Source: Olsenella uli
GTDB taxonomy: Bacteria > Actinomycetota > Coriobacteriia > Coriobacteriales > Atopobiaceae
Assembly: GCF_016900775.1 (NCBI RefSeq)
Contig: NZ_JACJKN010000013.1
Span: forward strand, 1 to 64,000
Length of the DNA stretch: 64,000 nt
Direction of reading: 5' to 3'
The position numbers and the translations under genes are program-made. Positions 45,901 to 53,347 of the stretch are shown here, one piece after another. Under the pieces are notes generated by a model. It worked only from the letters and a program-made list of their open reading frames with translations, was not told the DNA's origin and made no database searches. Position 1 is the stretch's first letter. Every line of letters starts with the position of its first letter.

Positions 45901-46733
45901 CCGGAGGGGTTGGCCGCACCGCTTAGGACCTCGGCGAAAGCCGCGCCCCCGAGCGGGAGGGCCTTCTCGTAGTTGGTGAAGCTAACGTTGCCCACCCAGA
46001 GGATAGCATCGATGGCATCGGACCAGGGGCCGTCCTCCCAGCTCACGATGTTCGACATCGAGAGTGAGACGATCATCTTGGAGAAGGTGCCGCCGCGACG
46101 GAGCTCCGCGACCCCGTTAAGCATGTCCTTCTCCTCCTGCGAGAGCGCCAAGTAGTCATGGTCCTCGTACCACTGGGCGTCACACCCCTCATGGCAGGTC
46201 CTGCCGAGAAAGACAATGGCAACGCCGCCCAACTCGGAGAAGAACGGTGCAGTTTCGATGTCCGTCCAGGAGTTCTCGTTGACCTCCCAGCTGTTCGAGT
46301 TCTGGGGGCCCTCTTCGAAGAACTTCCACGCAGCATCGTCAAAGGTGAAGCCCGCGTCCTTCATGGCGTCGTCGAGACCGGTCATGAAACGCGGACCGGC
46401 GTTTCCGAACGCCGTCACCTTTCCGTCCTCAGGGGAGAGAGGCAGCACGACGCCCTCGTTCTTGAGCAGAACGGTGCCCTCGTGAACCGTGCGGTAAAAG
46501 AAGTCCGCCTGGTCAGCAGCGAGCTTCTGCTCCCCCTCCAAGGAGTAGTCGTAATCACTCTTGTAGTAGATTTCGCCCTCCGTCACCGGCGTAGGTGCGA
46601 CGGACTCCTCGGTTGTTGCCGGAGCCTGCCCGCCGCCAGACGTCTGGCAGCCCGCCAGCCCCGCCATGACGGCGGCCGCCGCGGTGCCCAGGACAAAGCC
46701 CCTGCGCGAGATTCCCTTCCACGTTCTTCTCAT
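42948..46733 (-). CDS. Very large GH3 glycosidase lipoprotein, Tat-type signal, permuted domains
   Basis: A 1261-residue relative of the preceding protein. The N-terminus has a twin-arginine motif 'SRRGFVLG' and lipobox 'LAGC'. The alpha/beta sandwich comes first ('HEGTVLLKNEGVVLPL', 'GRMPDTIYKNN', 'GYGLSYTTFSFSDL'), then FnIII ('TVTNTGNVAGKVSVPVYVQS'), then the barrel ('TFSTEINEGIGRFAGEDML', 'KHVVGNDQEEFRHAVTSW', 'YTGTTITDNFEGSFMD'). About 250 extra C-terminal residues form beta-rich domains including 'GEHLEFQGWTIDGETYEAGA', which resembles InlB-type B-repeats. GGAAGG precedes ATG 46733. Codon use is less GC-biased than in neighbours, hinting at different ancestry. Substrate not deducible. 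Confidence 0.86.
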   Translation of the reverse strand: MRRTWKGISRRGFVLGTAAAAVMAGLAGCQTSGGGQAPATTEESVAPTPVTEGEIYYKSDYDYSLEGEQKLAADQADFFYRTVHEGTVLLKNEGVVLPLSPEDGKVTAFGNAGPRFMTGLDDAMKDAGFTFDDAAWKFFEEGPQNSNSWEVNENSWTDIETAPFFSELGGVAIVFLGRTCHEGCDAQWYEDHDYLALSQEEKDMLNGVAELRRGGTFSKMIVSLSMSNIVSWEDGPWSDAIDAILWVGNVSFTNYEKALPLGGAAFAEVLSGAANPSGRMPDTIYKNNRLNPVMVNFGRIDADLSQVSDEKIEEVTRTYDEWKPGNDIGHYWRRNYVYAEGIYVGYRYPETRYEDKVLGQGNAGDFDYDAYVAYPFGYGLSYTTFSFSDLALEETDDSFTVSVTVTNTGNVAGKVSVPVYVQSPYTDYDRENGVEKASVELKGYEKTQDLEPGASEQVSITIARKELASFDANGAKTYILDAGDYYFTVANSAHEAINNILAAKGKTVADGMTADGDQGMVMVWSNPDFDAESCAVSVTGKEITTLFDEWDPNKNSMVGALNNVTWLSRSDWEGTFPKRASSVVYTEELADLALPFTYQAGSGDASSVPTHEFGKTENDVVLVDMHGKDYDDPNWEKLVSKLTYEEMANFIINSENPTPIVGKPGTESRDGSLGWGGSSGDACVASGLTIDQWPTKDVVAATFSTEINEGIGRFAGEDMLHSSTRDVRNVSLLGWSCGTHRAPYSGRNLEYFSEDPYLGGRSCAEETRGVQEKGGLVYLKHVVGNDQEEFRHAVTSWSNEQAMREIYLRQFEKAVVEGSATGLMTSFNRLGMTWAGESPELLHEFLEGELGYTGTTITDNFEGSFMDAIDGLINGNHLWLFAGNYEHNVVCNDILLQDDYKNDPVIQDALFEAVHRALYNFANSSAVNGLTHDSTFGTDTPLLVSNSENGLAPTSFYADKNFVADYKKPRERMRGTWDYSDEKGLTLTALDGTTLEVTSENGLFTWSVPIAGQEVANTVSAYELATVCNESLGGMFATGDQPAYTLSFAAGNDAVSGNDPARVTFSRGVAVTLPECPYSGEHLEFQGWTIDGETYEAGAEFVPDMYADATAEGAWGVKVLATAETLDDYRYTYVQAAGVPLVLYADGTLELGKSGSGFYAGSWEVAGSGSGVATLTLMNEAGAAVDAKGEDGKLVYAQEGFINDWHQPDRGYGSGVFKAGLTHRIDLSEFIDAYNAEFGTSYDSVDVKSGSAAFAEQVSED

Positions 46734-47010
46734 CTTGCTTCCCTTCCTATGGCCCTCTCGGGCGCCCTTCACCCGCCCTGCGGCGGGACGTGACCCCATC
46801 CCCTCTCCCAGGGGCCGGCCAGGGAAGGGAGGGAGAGGCCAGAAGCCTCCGAGCTCTACGATAGGAAGCTGAAAGGTGGCCAAGCGGAGCGCGCGCCAGA
46901 CTGCAGAGCGTGTCGCACCAAAGTTCCCTCAGGTCACCAACGGCGCGATTTACGTTACCAACTGCAATAAACCGCTGGTCGCAGACGGTCTGAAATCACC
47001 GGTGAGCGGC

Positions 47011-47054
47011 GCCTAAAATGGGGTCGCCTAAAAGGGGCCTGTCCCCTTTTAGGC
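47011..47054 (-). terminator. GCCTAAAAGGGG palindrome after the response-regulator gene
   Basis: GCCTAAAAGGGG (47026-47037) pairs with CCCCTTTTAGGC (47043-47054) around CCTGT, preceded by a partial copy GCCTAAAATGGGG at 47011. Its CCTGTCCCC core is that of the 27-nt family, with a different stem. It lies one base past the stop of the response-regulator gene. The remainder of 46734-47055 shows no gene. Confidence 0.7.
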
Positions 47055-47055
47055 A

Positions 47056-47790
47056 TCACAGCATGATCGAGTTCTTGTCGTTCAGGTAGTCCATGTAGGC
47101 GCGGCGGGCGTCGGCCACCTTGGAGCGGCCGATGGGCACGAGGTCGCGCCCCACCACGAAGCCCTGCGGCGTGAGCTGTCGCACGTGCGCAAAGTTGACG
47201 AGGTAGCCCTTGTGGACGCGGTAGAACCCAAACGGCGCGAGCTTCTCCCCCATCTCGTCGAGGGTCGTGAGGACCTCCTCGGTGCGCCCGTTGGCCAGAT
47301 GCACGACCTTCTCGCGCCGATGCGCCTCCACGTAGGCGATGTCATCGACGGAGAACGTCCCCATGGCATGCGCCATCTTGAGGGTGATGGTGCGGTTGGT
47401 GCTCGTCTTGCGGCGCTCGCGGACGAAGGTCTCCACGGCCTCCGCCATGTCCTGGTTGAAGTGGCTCTTCCGCACAAAGCCTATCGGCCGCAGGGAGAGC
47501 GACTCGAAGACCCGGTCCTCGCTGTTGGACACGTAGATGATGTCCGTCCCAAAGCCGATCTCGCGCAGCGCGCGCCCAAACTGGATGCCGTCGATGCCCG
47601 GCATCTCGATGTCGAGAAGAACGAGGTCAAAGCCCACGGAGTCCATCCGCTTGGCCAGGTCCTCGAGCACAGTGTAGACCTCGAGCTCGGCCTGCGCGCC
47701 GCGAAGGGAGAGCTCGCGCTCGGCGGCCGTGGCTATGGCGTCCGCGGCGAAGCGCTCGTCGTCGCAGACGGCAACGTGATACTGAAGCAT
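47056..47790 (-). CDS. LytTR-family response regulator
   Basis: A 244-residue regulator with receiver and LytTR DNA-binding domains. The receiver has the acidic pair in 'VCDDER' and phospho-acceptor Asp60 in 'LLDIEMPG'. The LytTR domain includes 'DIAYVEAHRREKVVHLANG' and 'FGFYRVHKGYLVNFAHVRQL', 'IGRSKV'. Such regulators often control cell-envelope, bacteriocin or quorum genes through direct repeats. The partner kinase gene lies 39 nt upstream on the same strand. No peptide pheromone gene is visible nearby. Confidence 0.93.
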   Translation of the reverse strand: MLQYHVAVCDDERFAADAIATAAERELSLRGAQAELEVYTVLEDLAKRMDSVGFDLVLLDIEMPGIDGIQFGRALREIGFGTDIIYVSNSEDRVFESLSLRPIGFVRKSHFNQDMAEAVETFVRERRKTSTNRTITLKMAHAMGTFSVDDIAYVEAHRREKVVHLANGRTEEVLTTLDEMGEKLAPFGFYRVHKGYLVNFAHVRQLTPQGFVVGRDLVPIGRSKVADARRAYMDYLNDKNSIML

Positions 47791-47829
47791 GTCCCTCCCG
47801 TCCCCGGGGCCTCCCGCCCCACGCGCCGC

Positions 47830-49143
47830 CTACGTGGGCAGCGCAAGCATAACCCTAGCCACAAACTCTCCGTCGTAGTACGCAAAGTCGGCGGCACCGT
47901 CGTACTTCTCGGCGACCGCCCGCACGATCGAGGTGCCGTGCCCGTGGCCCTCGGGGTCCTTCTTCGTGGTCACGAGCGTTCCCGCCTCGCTGCGCCGGGG
48001 CTCGTGCGAGGAGGGGTTCACCACCGTCACCGCAAGCGCCCCCTGGTCGGCCACGATCCCCAGGCGCACGTTCTTCTCGCCGCTCTCCGCGCAGGCCTCG
48101 ATGGCGTTGTCGAGCAGGTTCATGAGCAGGCTGCAGAGGTCAATCTCCTCGTAGGGCAGCTCGGGCGGAACCGCGATGCGCGCGCTGATCTCCACGCCGG
48201 CGGAACGGGCCTTGGCGATCTCTATGTTCACGATGTCGTCCACAAGGTCGTTTCCGGTGGCCACCATGGAGAACGTGGGGTTGGCGCGCAGCGACATCTC
48301 TCCGAAGAACTCCTCCGCGCGATCGTAGTCCTTCTGCTCGAGCAGCATGCGGATGTAGGCGTACTGGTTCTTCACCTCGTGGCGGAGGCGCCGCAGGCTC
48401 TCCCCGCTCTCGCGATAGGCGACGAGCGCCTGGTAGCGGCCTTCCATGAGGTGGCGCTCCGCCTGGATGCGCTCCTTCTCGCGCAGCTCGCGCGCGAGCC
48501 GCAGGACGGCCCAGTACACCACGAGCTCCGCAAGCTGGCCGTTGACGCAGGTGAGGAAGCTCTCGAGCGTGCTCGCCGAGTAGTAGACGAGGCCGAAGTC
48601 CGAGCGGAGGTAGAGGATGGCGCGCTCGGCGAGGCCCGACGCGCAGACGATGAGTACCGGGATGACAAAGGAGAGCGAGACGTTGTCATCATCGAGCGAG
48701 TTGTGGCGCTCCAGCACGACGAGGGCCGTGCGCAGCAGGAGCATGTACGCGAGCGAGGTGACCGACGCGAGCTCGATACCGCCCTGGAGCTCCGCGTTGA
48801 TCATGTCGGCAACGGAGAGCGAGTAGAGCCATGCGCAGATGACGAGCCCTATGCGCACGAGCTGCGCCGGCGTCTTGCGGTCCCAGAAGATGGCCCCGCA
48901 GACCACGGCCGGTGCGACGGTCCACGTGATGGAGTTGGGAAAGATGAGGTCGCTCACGGTGCCGAGCAGCCACACCACGGGCAGCGCGATCGCGAGGCGC
49001 AGCGGCAGGAGCCAGAGCAGCCGCCTGCCGGCGCCGTGGAACTTGGTGAGGAGAAGAACGAGCGCCGCTGCCCAGGCAAGGTTGTAGAGCGACTCGACGC
49101 TCGCCGCGAGCGTGGTCGTGAAGGCCTGCAGCAGCTCGCCCAT
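47830..49143 (-). CDS. Sensor histidine kinase, GHKL type (AgrC/LytS-like)
   Basis: A 437-residue kinase. Six to seven membrane segments occupy about residues 10-210, followed by a coiled region ('LRLARELREKERIQAERHLM'), the phospho-acceptor motif 'LRRLRHEVKNQYAYIRML' with the H-E-x-x-N pattern, and a GHKL ATPase domain with N-box 'LLMNLLDNAIEAC' and glycine box 'GHGHGTSIVRAVAEKY'. ATG 49143 is chosen because the upstream frame lacks membrane character. It pairs with the LytTR regulator downstream. Ligand unknown; the AgrC-like layout suggests a peptide or membrane signal. Confidence 0.9.
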   Translation of the reverse strand: MGELLQAFTTTLAASVESLYNLAWAAALVLLLTKFHGAGRRLLWLLPLRLAIALPVVWLLGTVSDLIFPNSITWTVAPAVVCGAIFWDRKTPAQLVRIGLVICAWLYSLSVADMINAELQGGIELASVTSLAYMLLLRTALVVLERHNSLDDDNVSLSFVIPVLIVCASGLAERAILYLRSDFGLVYYSASTLESFLTCVNGQLAELVVYWAVLRLARELREKERIQAERHLMEGRYQALVAYRESGESLRRLRHEVKNQYAYIRMLLEQKDYDRAEEFFGEMSLRANPTFSMVATGNDLVDDIVNIEIAKARSAGVEISARIAVPPELPYEEIDLCSLLMNLLDNAIEACAESGEKNVRLGIVADQGALAVTVVNPSSHEPRRSEAGTLVTTKKDPEGHGHGTSIVRAVAEKYDGAADFAYYDGEFVARVMLALPT

Positions 49144-49248
49144 ACCCCTTCGCCCCCCTGACTTTGGACAGCTTAACGGCAGCTTAAGTGTAGTCGCAGG
49201 GGGCGCAATCGCGAGGCCGCCGCACAACCGGCGCAGTTTCCGCCACAA

Positions 49249-49316
49249 CCTGACAAAGGTGCCGGGGGCGTCTGTCAGGAAATGTTCTGACAGACGCCCC
49301 CGGCACCTTTGTCAGG
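49249..49316. repeat. Perfect 30-bp inverted repeat of CTGACAAA type (REPIN-like)
   Basis: CCTGACAAAGGTGCCGGGGG at 49249 onward is fully complementary over 30 bp to 49287-49316, with an 8-nt loop. Each arm is itself a CTGACA...TGTCAG palindrome, so two REP units face each other. The right arm contains the TGA stop (49312-49314) of the DUF3783 gene. Confidence 0.88.
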
Positions 49317-49746
49317 TCGCGTTGGCTGCGTGCTCGGCGGAGACAGCGTCAATCAGGCGCACGAGCGGCCAGGCGCGGTTGGTCTTGGTGAGCAGCGCCT
49401 TGGGGCCCACCGCGCATCCCGCCTCGCGCGAGCGGGAGAGAAACTCGTCCACCTGCGCGTCGGCGAGGCCACACAGAAGTACGAACTCCTCCGCCGCAGG
49501 CGCCGGACCGGCATAGGGAAGCGGCACCGGCCGGAACCCCGGCAGCCGCGCGAAGGCGCCCGCCGCATCGCCCAGGCGCTCCGGCAGCGCCGTGCGCGCC
49601 ACCACGCCCATCTCCTTGAGCACCGCCCGGACCGCCGCGCCCTTCTCGGAAGAGGGGTCAAGCCCCCAGAGCACCGCGCATGCCGCGGGCCCCGAGGGCT
49701 TGACCTTCTTCGATCCGGCGGCCCTCTTCTTGGGCCGGCCAGCCAT
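49312..49746 (-). CDS. DUF3783 domain protein
   Basis: A 144-residue soluble protein. A basic start ('AGRPKKRAAGSKKVKP') is followed by 'AVLWGLDPSSEKGAAVRAVL' and a DUF3783 domain with 'EEFVLLCGLADAQVDEFL' and 'ALLTKTNRAWPLVRLI'. The family is of unknown function and common in anaerobes. Its ATG overlaps the rubrerythrin stop by one base, so it is co-translated with rubrerythrin. Its stop codon (ACC TGA) is part of the CTGACAAA repeat. Confidence 0.75.
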   Translation of the reverse strand: MAGRPKKRAAGSKKVKPSGPAACAVLWGLDPSSEKGAAVRAVLKEMGVVARTALPERLGDAAGAFARLPGFRPVPLPYAGPAPAAEEFVLLCGLADAQVDEFLSRSREAGCAVGPKALLTKTNRAWPLVRLIDAVSAEHAANAT

Positions 49747-50333
49747 TAGCCGAAGTAGCGCTCGAGCAGGCCCTTGAGAGCCTTGCCGTGACGGGCCTCG
49801 TCACGCGCCATCTCGTGGACGGTGTCGTGGATGGCGTCGAGGTTGTTCTTCTTGGCGCAGGTGGCCAGCTCCACCTTGCCGGCGGTGGCGCCAAACTCGC
49901 AGTCGACGCGCCAGGCCAGGTTCTCCTTGGTGGAGGCCTTCATGTTGGGCTCAAGCTCCTCGCCCAGCAGCTCGGCGAACTTGGAGGCGTGCTCGGCCTC
50001 CTCGTAGGCGGCCTTCTCCCAGTAGAGGCCGATCTCGGGGTAGCCCTCGCGGTGAGCGATGCGCGCCATGCAGAGGTACATGCCGACCTCGGAGCACTCG
50101 CCGGTGAAGTTGGCCTTGAGCTGCTCGAGGATGAACGCCTTGTCCTCGTCGGAGATGTCGGGGTTGTCCTTCACGGTCTTGCCGTAGATGCCGTACTCGT
50201 GCTCGGCGGCGAGCTTAAGCTCACCCTCGACCTTCTCGAACTGGCTGGCCGGAGCGTGGCAGACCGGGCACTCCGCCGGCGGCTCGGCGCCCTCGTAGAT
50301 GTAACCGCAGACCTTGCAGACCCACTTGTCCAT
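49746..50333 (-). CDS. Rubrerythrin with N-terminal rubredoxin domain (reverse rubrerythrin)
   Basis: A 195-residue non-haem iron peroxidase. Rubredoxin-type Cys pairs C6/C9 ('[12 protein letters not shown]') and C22/C25 ('ECPVCHAP') are at the N-terminus, before the di-iron four-helix bundle with '[20 protein letters not shown]', '[20 protein letters not shown]' and '[17 protein letters not shown]'. This order is opposite to classical rubrerythrin and is typical of NADH-peroxidase-like reverse rubrerythrins of anaerobes, which reduce H2O2. GGAGG precedes ATG 50333. The Fur/PerR gene lies just upstream on the same strand, consistent with peroxide-responsive control. Confidence 0.93.
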   Translation of the reverse strand: MDKWVCKVCGYIYEGAEPPAECPVCHAPASQFEKVEGELKLAAEHEYGIYGKTVKDNPDISDEDKAFILEQLKANFTGECSEVGMYLCMARIAHREGYPEIGLYWEKAAYEEAEHASKFAELLGEELEPNMKASTKENLAWRVDCEFGATAGKVELATCAKKNNLDAIHDTVHEMARDEARHGKALKGLLERYFG

Positions 50334-50411
50334 CGTAAAACCTCCTCGTTTTCTCAGGTTGGCGAGGTCCCCTCGACCTCGCCGTCCTCTCCTATGCACA
50401 CGTCCCGGGCC

Positions 50412-50816
50412 CTATGGCCGGTCCGTAGGTGCCTCCTGCTGGCACGCGGGGCAGACGCCGTCGAACTGCAGGCTGTGGCCACAGATCCGATAGCCGGACG
50501 CCACGGCCGCCGCCTCGTCGATGCCCTCGCCGAGCGGCCCGATCATCACGTCGTCCACCCTGCCGCAGCGCACGCAGCGCACGTGGTAGTGCGGAAACGA
50601 CCGATGGTCAAAGCGGTCCGCGCCGTTGTTGATGCGCACCCGCCCGATCTCCCCCTCGTCGGAGAGCTTGTTGAGCGTACGGTAAACCGTCGCCCGACTG
50701 ATCGTGGGATGCTCCTCGCAAACGGCCTCATAGACCTCGTCGGCGGTAGGGTGGTCCGCCAGGCGCCGCAGCACGTCCTCGATAATCGAGCGCTGCACGG
50801 TGTTTCTCGTTGGCAT
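50412..50816 (-). CDS. Fur-family regulator, probably PerR
   Basis: A 134-residue Fur-family repressor. The winged helix reads 'QRSIIEDVLRRLADHPTADE' to 'ISRATVYRTLNKLSDEGEI'; the metal site region is 'RFDHRSFPHYHVRCVRCGRV', and structural zinc ligands are CVRC and CPAC. Position upstream of rubrerythrin suggests PerR rather than Fur or Zur. ATG 50816 with GGGGAGGG upstream is preferred to the in-frame GTG 50822. A Fur-type palindrome lies 37 nt upstream, so autoregulation is likely. Confidence 0.88.
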   Translation of the reverse strand: MPTRNTVQRSIIEDVLRRLADHPTADEVYEAVCEEHPTISRATVYRTLNKLSDEGEIGRVRINNGADRFDHRSFPHYHVRCVRCGRVDDVMIGPLGEGIDEAAAVASGYRICGHSLQFDGVCPACQQEAPTDRP

Positions 50817-50852
50817 GTCCACCCTCCCCTCGTGACAGGGACACTATAGCAT

Positions 50853-50876
50853 ATTGAGACTAAATCTCAATTGAGA
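50853..50876. promoter_or_regulatory. Fur/PerR-type operator with three half-sites
   Basis: ATTGAGA (50853-50859) and TCTCAAT (50865-50871) are perfect inverted arms five bases apart. The second arm overlaps another palindrome, TCTCAATTGAGA (50865-50876). The TGAGA half-sites are those of Fur-family boxes. It lies upstream of the regulator gene. Confidence 0.78.
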
Positions 50877-50982
50877 ATCTTTCCTATTTTGAGCGACCTG
50901 CCGGGTGTCGCGAATCGCCTGCCGCTGCGGCCCGCGATTGCTCTTCTCGCCGGACGCACCTCTGGCGGCGGAGCAGCAGCCG

Positions 50983-51017
50983 ATCCTGACAAACGCCCCC
51001 GGCGCCTTTGTCAGGAT
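50983..51017. repeat. CTGACAAA-type palindrome supplying the tsaE stop
   Basis: ATCCTGACAAA (50983-50993) pairs with TTTGTCAGGAT (51007-51017) around CGCCCCCGGCGCC. The TGA of tsaE (51011-51013, minus strand) is part of the right arm. Confidence 0.82.
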
Positions 51018-51496
51018 GAGAGGGCAGCGAGAAGAGCCTCGCCTCGCGCATCGTGCGCGACGAGGCGCACCTCGCGCGGCGGCTCCTCTCCGGGTGCGGC
51101 CTCGTCGTCGAGGCGCGTCACGAAGACGTCCACGCGCGCGTCGCCGATCTCGTCCGCGAACTGCTCGCCCCACTCGATCGAGCACACGCCGTCGGCACCG
51201 AGCACGTCGAAGATGCCCGTGTCCTCCAGCTGGTCCGGGTCGTCCAGGCGATAGAGGTCAAAGTGATAGAGCGGCATCTCGGCGCCCTCGTAGACCATCT
51301 CGATGGTGAAGGTGGGGCTCGTGACGTCGTCGGTCACGCCCATGCCCGCGGCGATGCCCTTGGTGAGCTGGGTCTTTCCCGCCCCGAGGTCACCCGTCAG
51401 CACGAGCACGTCACCGGGCTCGAGCGCGCGGCCGAGCCGCTCGCCGAGCGCGATCGTCTCCTCGCGCGAGCGCGTGCGGAAGCTCTTCTCGCTCAT
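51011..51496 (-). CDS. tsaE: tRNA t6A37 synthesis ATPase TsaE
   Basis: A 161-residue P-loop ATPase. Walker A is 'TGDLGAGKTQLTKGI', followed by 'VTSPTFTIEMVYEG', 'LYHFDLYRLDDPDQLEDTG' and 'CSIEWGEQFAD', all diagnostic of TsaE (YjeE). It drives turnover of the TsaB-TsaD complex in t6A formation. The partner fusion is about 12 kb away at 36.2-38.7 kb. ATG 51496 overlaps the stop of the uracil-DNA glycosylase gene by ATGA. Its last codon and stop come from a repeat. Confidence 0.94.
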   Translation of the reverse strand: MSEKSFRTRSREETIALGERLGRALEPGDVLVLTGDLGAGKTQLTKGIAAGMGVTDDVTSPTFTIEMVYEGAEMPLYHFDLYRLDDPDQLEDTGIFDVLGADGVCSIEWGEQFADEIGDARVDVFVTRLDDEAAPGEEPPREVRLVAHDARGEALLAALSS

Positions 51497-52122
51497 CGTG
51501 CCTCACTCTCGGCGGGGTTCTCGGCGGGGTGGGCGGCGAGCCACTCCCCCACCATCGTGAGGTCGGCCTCGAGCAGCGGCTGCCACTCTGCGTGGTAGAT
51601 GCAGGCCGCCGGGTGGAACGTGGGGCACACCACGAAGTGCCCGGTCTGGTGGAGCCTCCCGCGCAGCGTGGTCACGCCGGCGTTGGTGCGCAGCACGAAC
51701 TGCGAGGCGAAGTTGCCCAGGCACACGATGACGTCCGGCCAGATCGAGCGGATCTGCTCGCGCAGGAAGGGCGCGCAGGCCTCGATCTCCTCCGGCCTGG
51801 GGTTGCGGTTTCCGGGCGGGCGGCACTTGACCACGTTGGCGATGTAGATCTCGTCGCGCGTGAGGCCGGCGCAGCTGAGCAGGGCGTCCAGCTTGTGGCC
51901 GGCCGCGCCCACGAAGGGCTCGCCCTGCAGGTCCTCGTTGCGGCCGGGGCCCTCGCCGATGAACATCACGCGGGCATGCGGGTTGCCCACGCCGAAGACG
52001 AGGTTGGTGCGCGTGGCGCCCAGCGGGCAGAGCTGGCAGTTGCCCATGAGGTCGCGGATCTCCTGCAGCGTGACCTCCCGCGGCTTCTGGTGCTCGTGCC
52101 CGGGTATGTGCATGACGGCCAT
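51493..52122 (-). CDS. Family 4 uracil-DNA glycosylase, [4Fe-4S]
   Basis: A 209-residue glycosylase removing uracil from DNA. Four Cys ligands are visible: C29, C32, C100 and C116 ('GNCQLCPLG', '[13 protein letters not shown]', 'EACAPF'). Motif A is '[19 protein letters not shown]' and the distal His motif is 'TFHPAACIY'. These are diagnostic of family 4 UDGs. I start at ATG 52122, with GGGGG nine bases upstream; ATG 52113 is an alternative. It lies between alr and tsaE in a cell-wall and t6A gene run, and overlaps tsaE. Confidence 0.93.
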   Translation of the reverse strand: MAVMHIPGHEHQKPREVTLQEIRDLMGNCQLCPLGATRTNLVFGVGNPHARVMFIGEGPGRNEDLQGEPFVGAAGHKLDALLSCAGLTRDEIYIANVVKCRPPGNRNPRPEEIEACAPFLREQIRSIWPDVIVCLGNFASQFVLRTNAGVTTLRGRLHQTGHFVVCPTFHPAACIYHAEWQPLLEADLTMVGEWLAAHPAENPAESEAR

Positions 52123-52156
52123 GAGGTCGAGCCCCCTTCTCTCAGCTGCGGAGCGC

Positions 52157-53323
52157 CTAGGCATAGATCTTCTCCAGGCGCATGCCAAAGTCGCAGACCA
52201 CCTCGTAGTTGATGGTGTTGCGCAGCGCGGCCATCTCGTCGGCGGTGATGCGCTCGTCGCCGTCCGCGCCGATGACGGTGACCACGTCGCCGTACTCGAC
52301 CGGCCGCGTGGGGCGATACGAGCGCGCGCCGTTGACGTCCACCGCGAACATGAACTGGTCCATGCAGATGTTGCCGACCTGGCGGCAGCGGCACCCGCCC
52401 ACGAGGACGTCCATGTTGTTGGAGAGCTCGCGCGCGAGGCCATCGGCGTAGCCGATGGGAACGGTGGCGATCTGGATGTTCTGCTTGGGAACGCGATACG
52501 TGAGGCCGTAGCCCACGCCGTCGCCCACGCTCGGGTAGAGCACGCGGACGATGCGGCCGCGCACGCTCATGACCGGCTCGAGATCGATCTGCCCGAAGGT
52601 GGTCTCGGCGGGGTGCAGGCCGTAGAGGCCCACGCCCACGCGGCACATGTCGAAGCGGCACTCCGGGTGAAGGATCGTCCCCGGCGTGTTGTCGCAGTGG
52701 ACGAGCCCGGTGTCGAGCCCCGCGCCACGCAGCGCCTCCACGGCCTCGCGGAAGCGGTTGAGCTGCAGGGCGAAGTCCCAGTCGTCGAGCACGTCGGCGG
52801 TGGCGAAGTGCGTGAAGGTGCCCGCGCACTCCAGCCCGCGGTGGAAGTCGATCGTGCGGCGCAGCTCCACCACGTCCGCACGGCGCACGCCGATGCGCGT
52901 CATGCCCGTGTCGATGGCGAGGTGGTAGCGGGCCACGCGGTTCTCGGCGGCGGCCGCCTCCCCGAGGGCGAGGGCAAAGTCCGCCGTGTAGACCGCGGGC
53001 ATGAGGTCGTACTCCACGAGCGTGCGCACGCAGTCGACAGGCGGCTCGGAGAGAATGAGGATGGGCCACTCGATGCCGGCCTCGCGCAGCGCGATGCCCT
53101 CCCGCACGGTGGCGACGGCAAACTGGTTGGCGCCCGCGGCGTGCATGGTGCGCGCGCACGGCACCGCGCCGTGGCCGTAGGCGTCCGCCTTGACGACGCA
53201 CATCATCTGCGTGCCGCGCCCGATCAGGCGCCGGAACGCCGTGACGTTGCGCCGCAGCGCCGCGAGGTTCACCTCGACCCAGGACCACCTGGTGTCCGGG
53301 CTCTTCACGGAATCCCTGCCCAT
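52157..53323 (-). CDS. alr: Alanine racemase
   Basis: A 388-residue PLP enzyme that makes D-alanine for peptidoglycan. Lys45 in '[13 protein letters not shown]' binds PLP. '[11 protein letters not shown]' is the substrate/PLP region, and the second catalytic base Tyr is in '[12 protein letters not shown]'. '[16 protein letters not shown]' is also typical. Start ATG 53323 has GAGGGGAG six bases before, better than ATG 53329. It follows nnr by 24 nt and is part of the acpS-nnr-alr-udg-tsaE run. Confidence 0.95.
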   Translation of the reverse strand: MGRDSVKSPDTRWSWVEVNLAALRRNVTAFRRLIGRGTQMMCVVKADAYGHGAVPCARTMHAAGANQFAVATVREGIALREAGIEWPILILSEPPVDCVRTLVEYDLMPAVYTADFALALGEAAAAENRVARYHLAIDTGMTRIGVRRADVVELRRTIDFHRGLECAGTFTHFATADVLDDWDFALQLNRFREAVEALRGAGLDTGLVHCDNTPGTILHPECRFDMCRVGVGLYGLHPAETTFGQIDLEPVMSVRGRIVRVLYPSVGDGVGYGLTYRVPKQNIQIATVPIGYADGLARELSNNMDVLVGGCRCRQVGNICMDQFMFAVDVNGARSYRPTRPVEYGDVVTVIGADGDERITADEMAALRNTINYEVVCDFGMRLEKIYA

Positions 53324-53347
53324 GGCCATCTCCCCTCGCACCGCGGC

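Noticed and set aside
46890-46990. Possible further 41-bp repeat units before the GH3 gene
   Set aside because: Fragments such as CTGCAATAAACCG look similar, but the spacing and the CTAACCG half do not fit.
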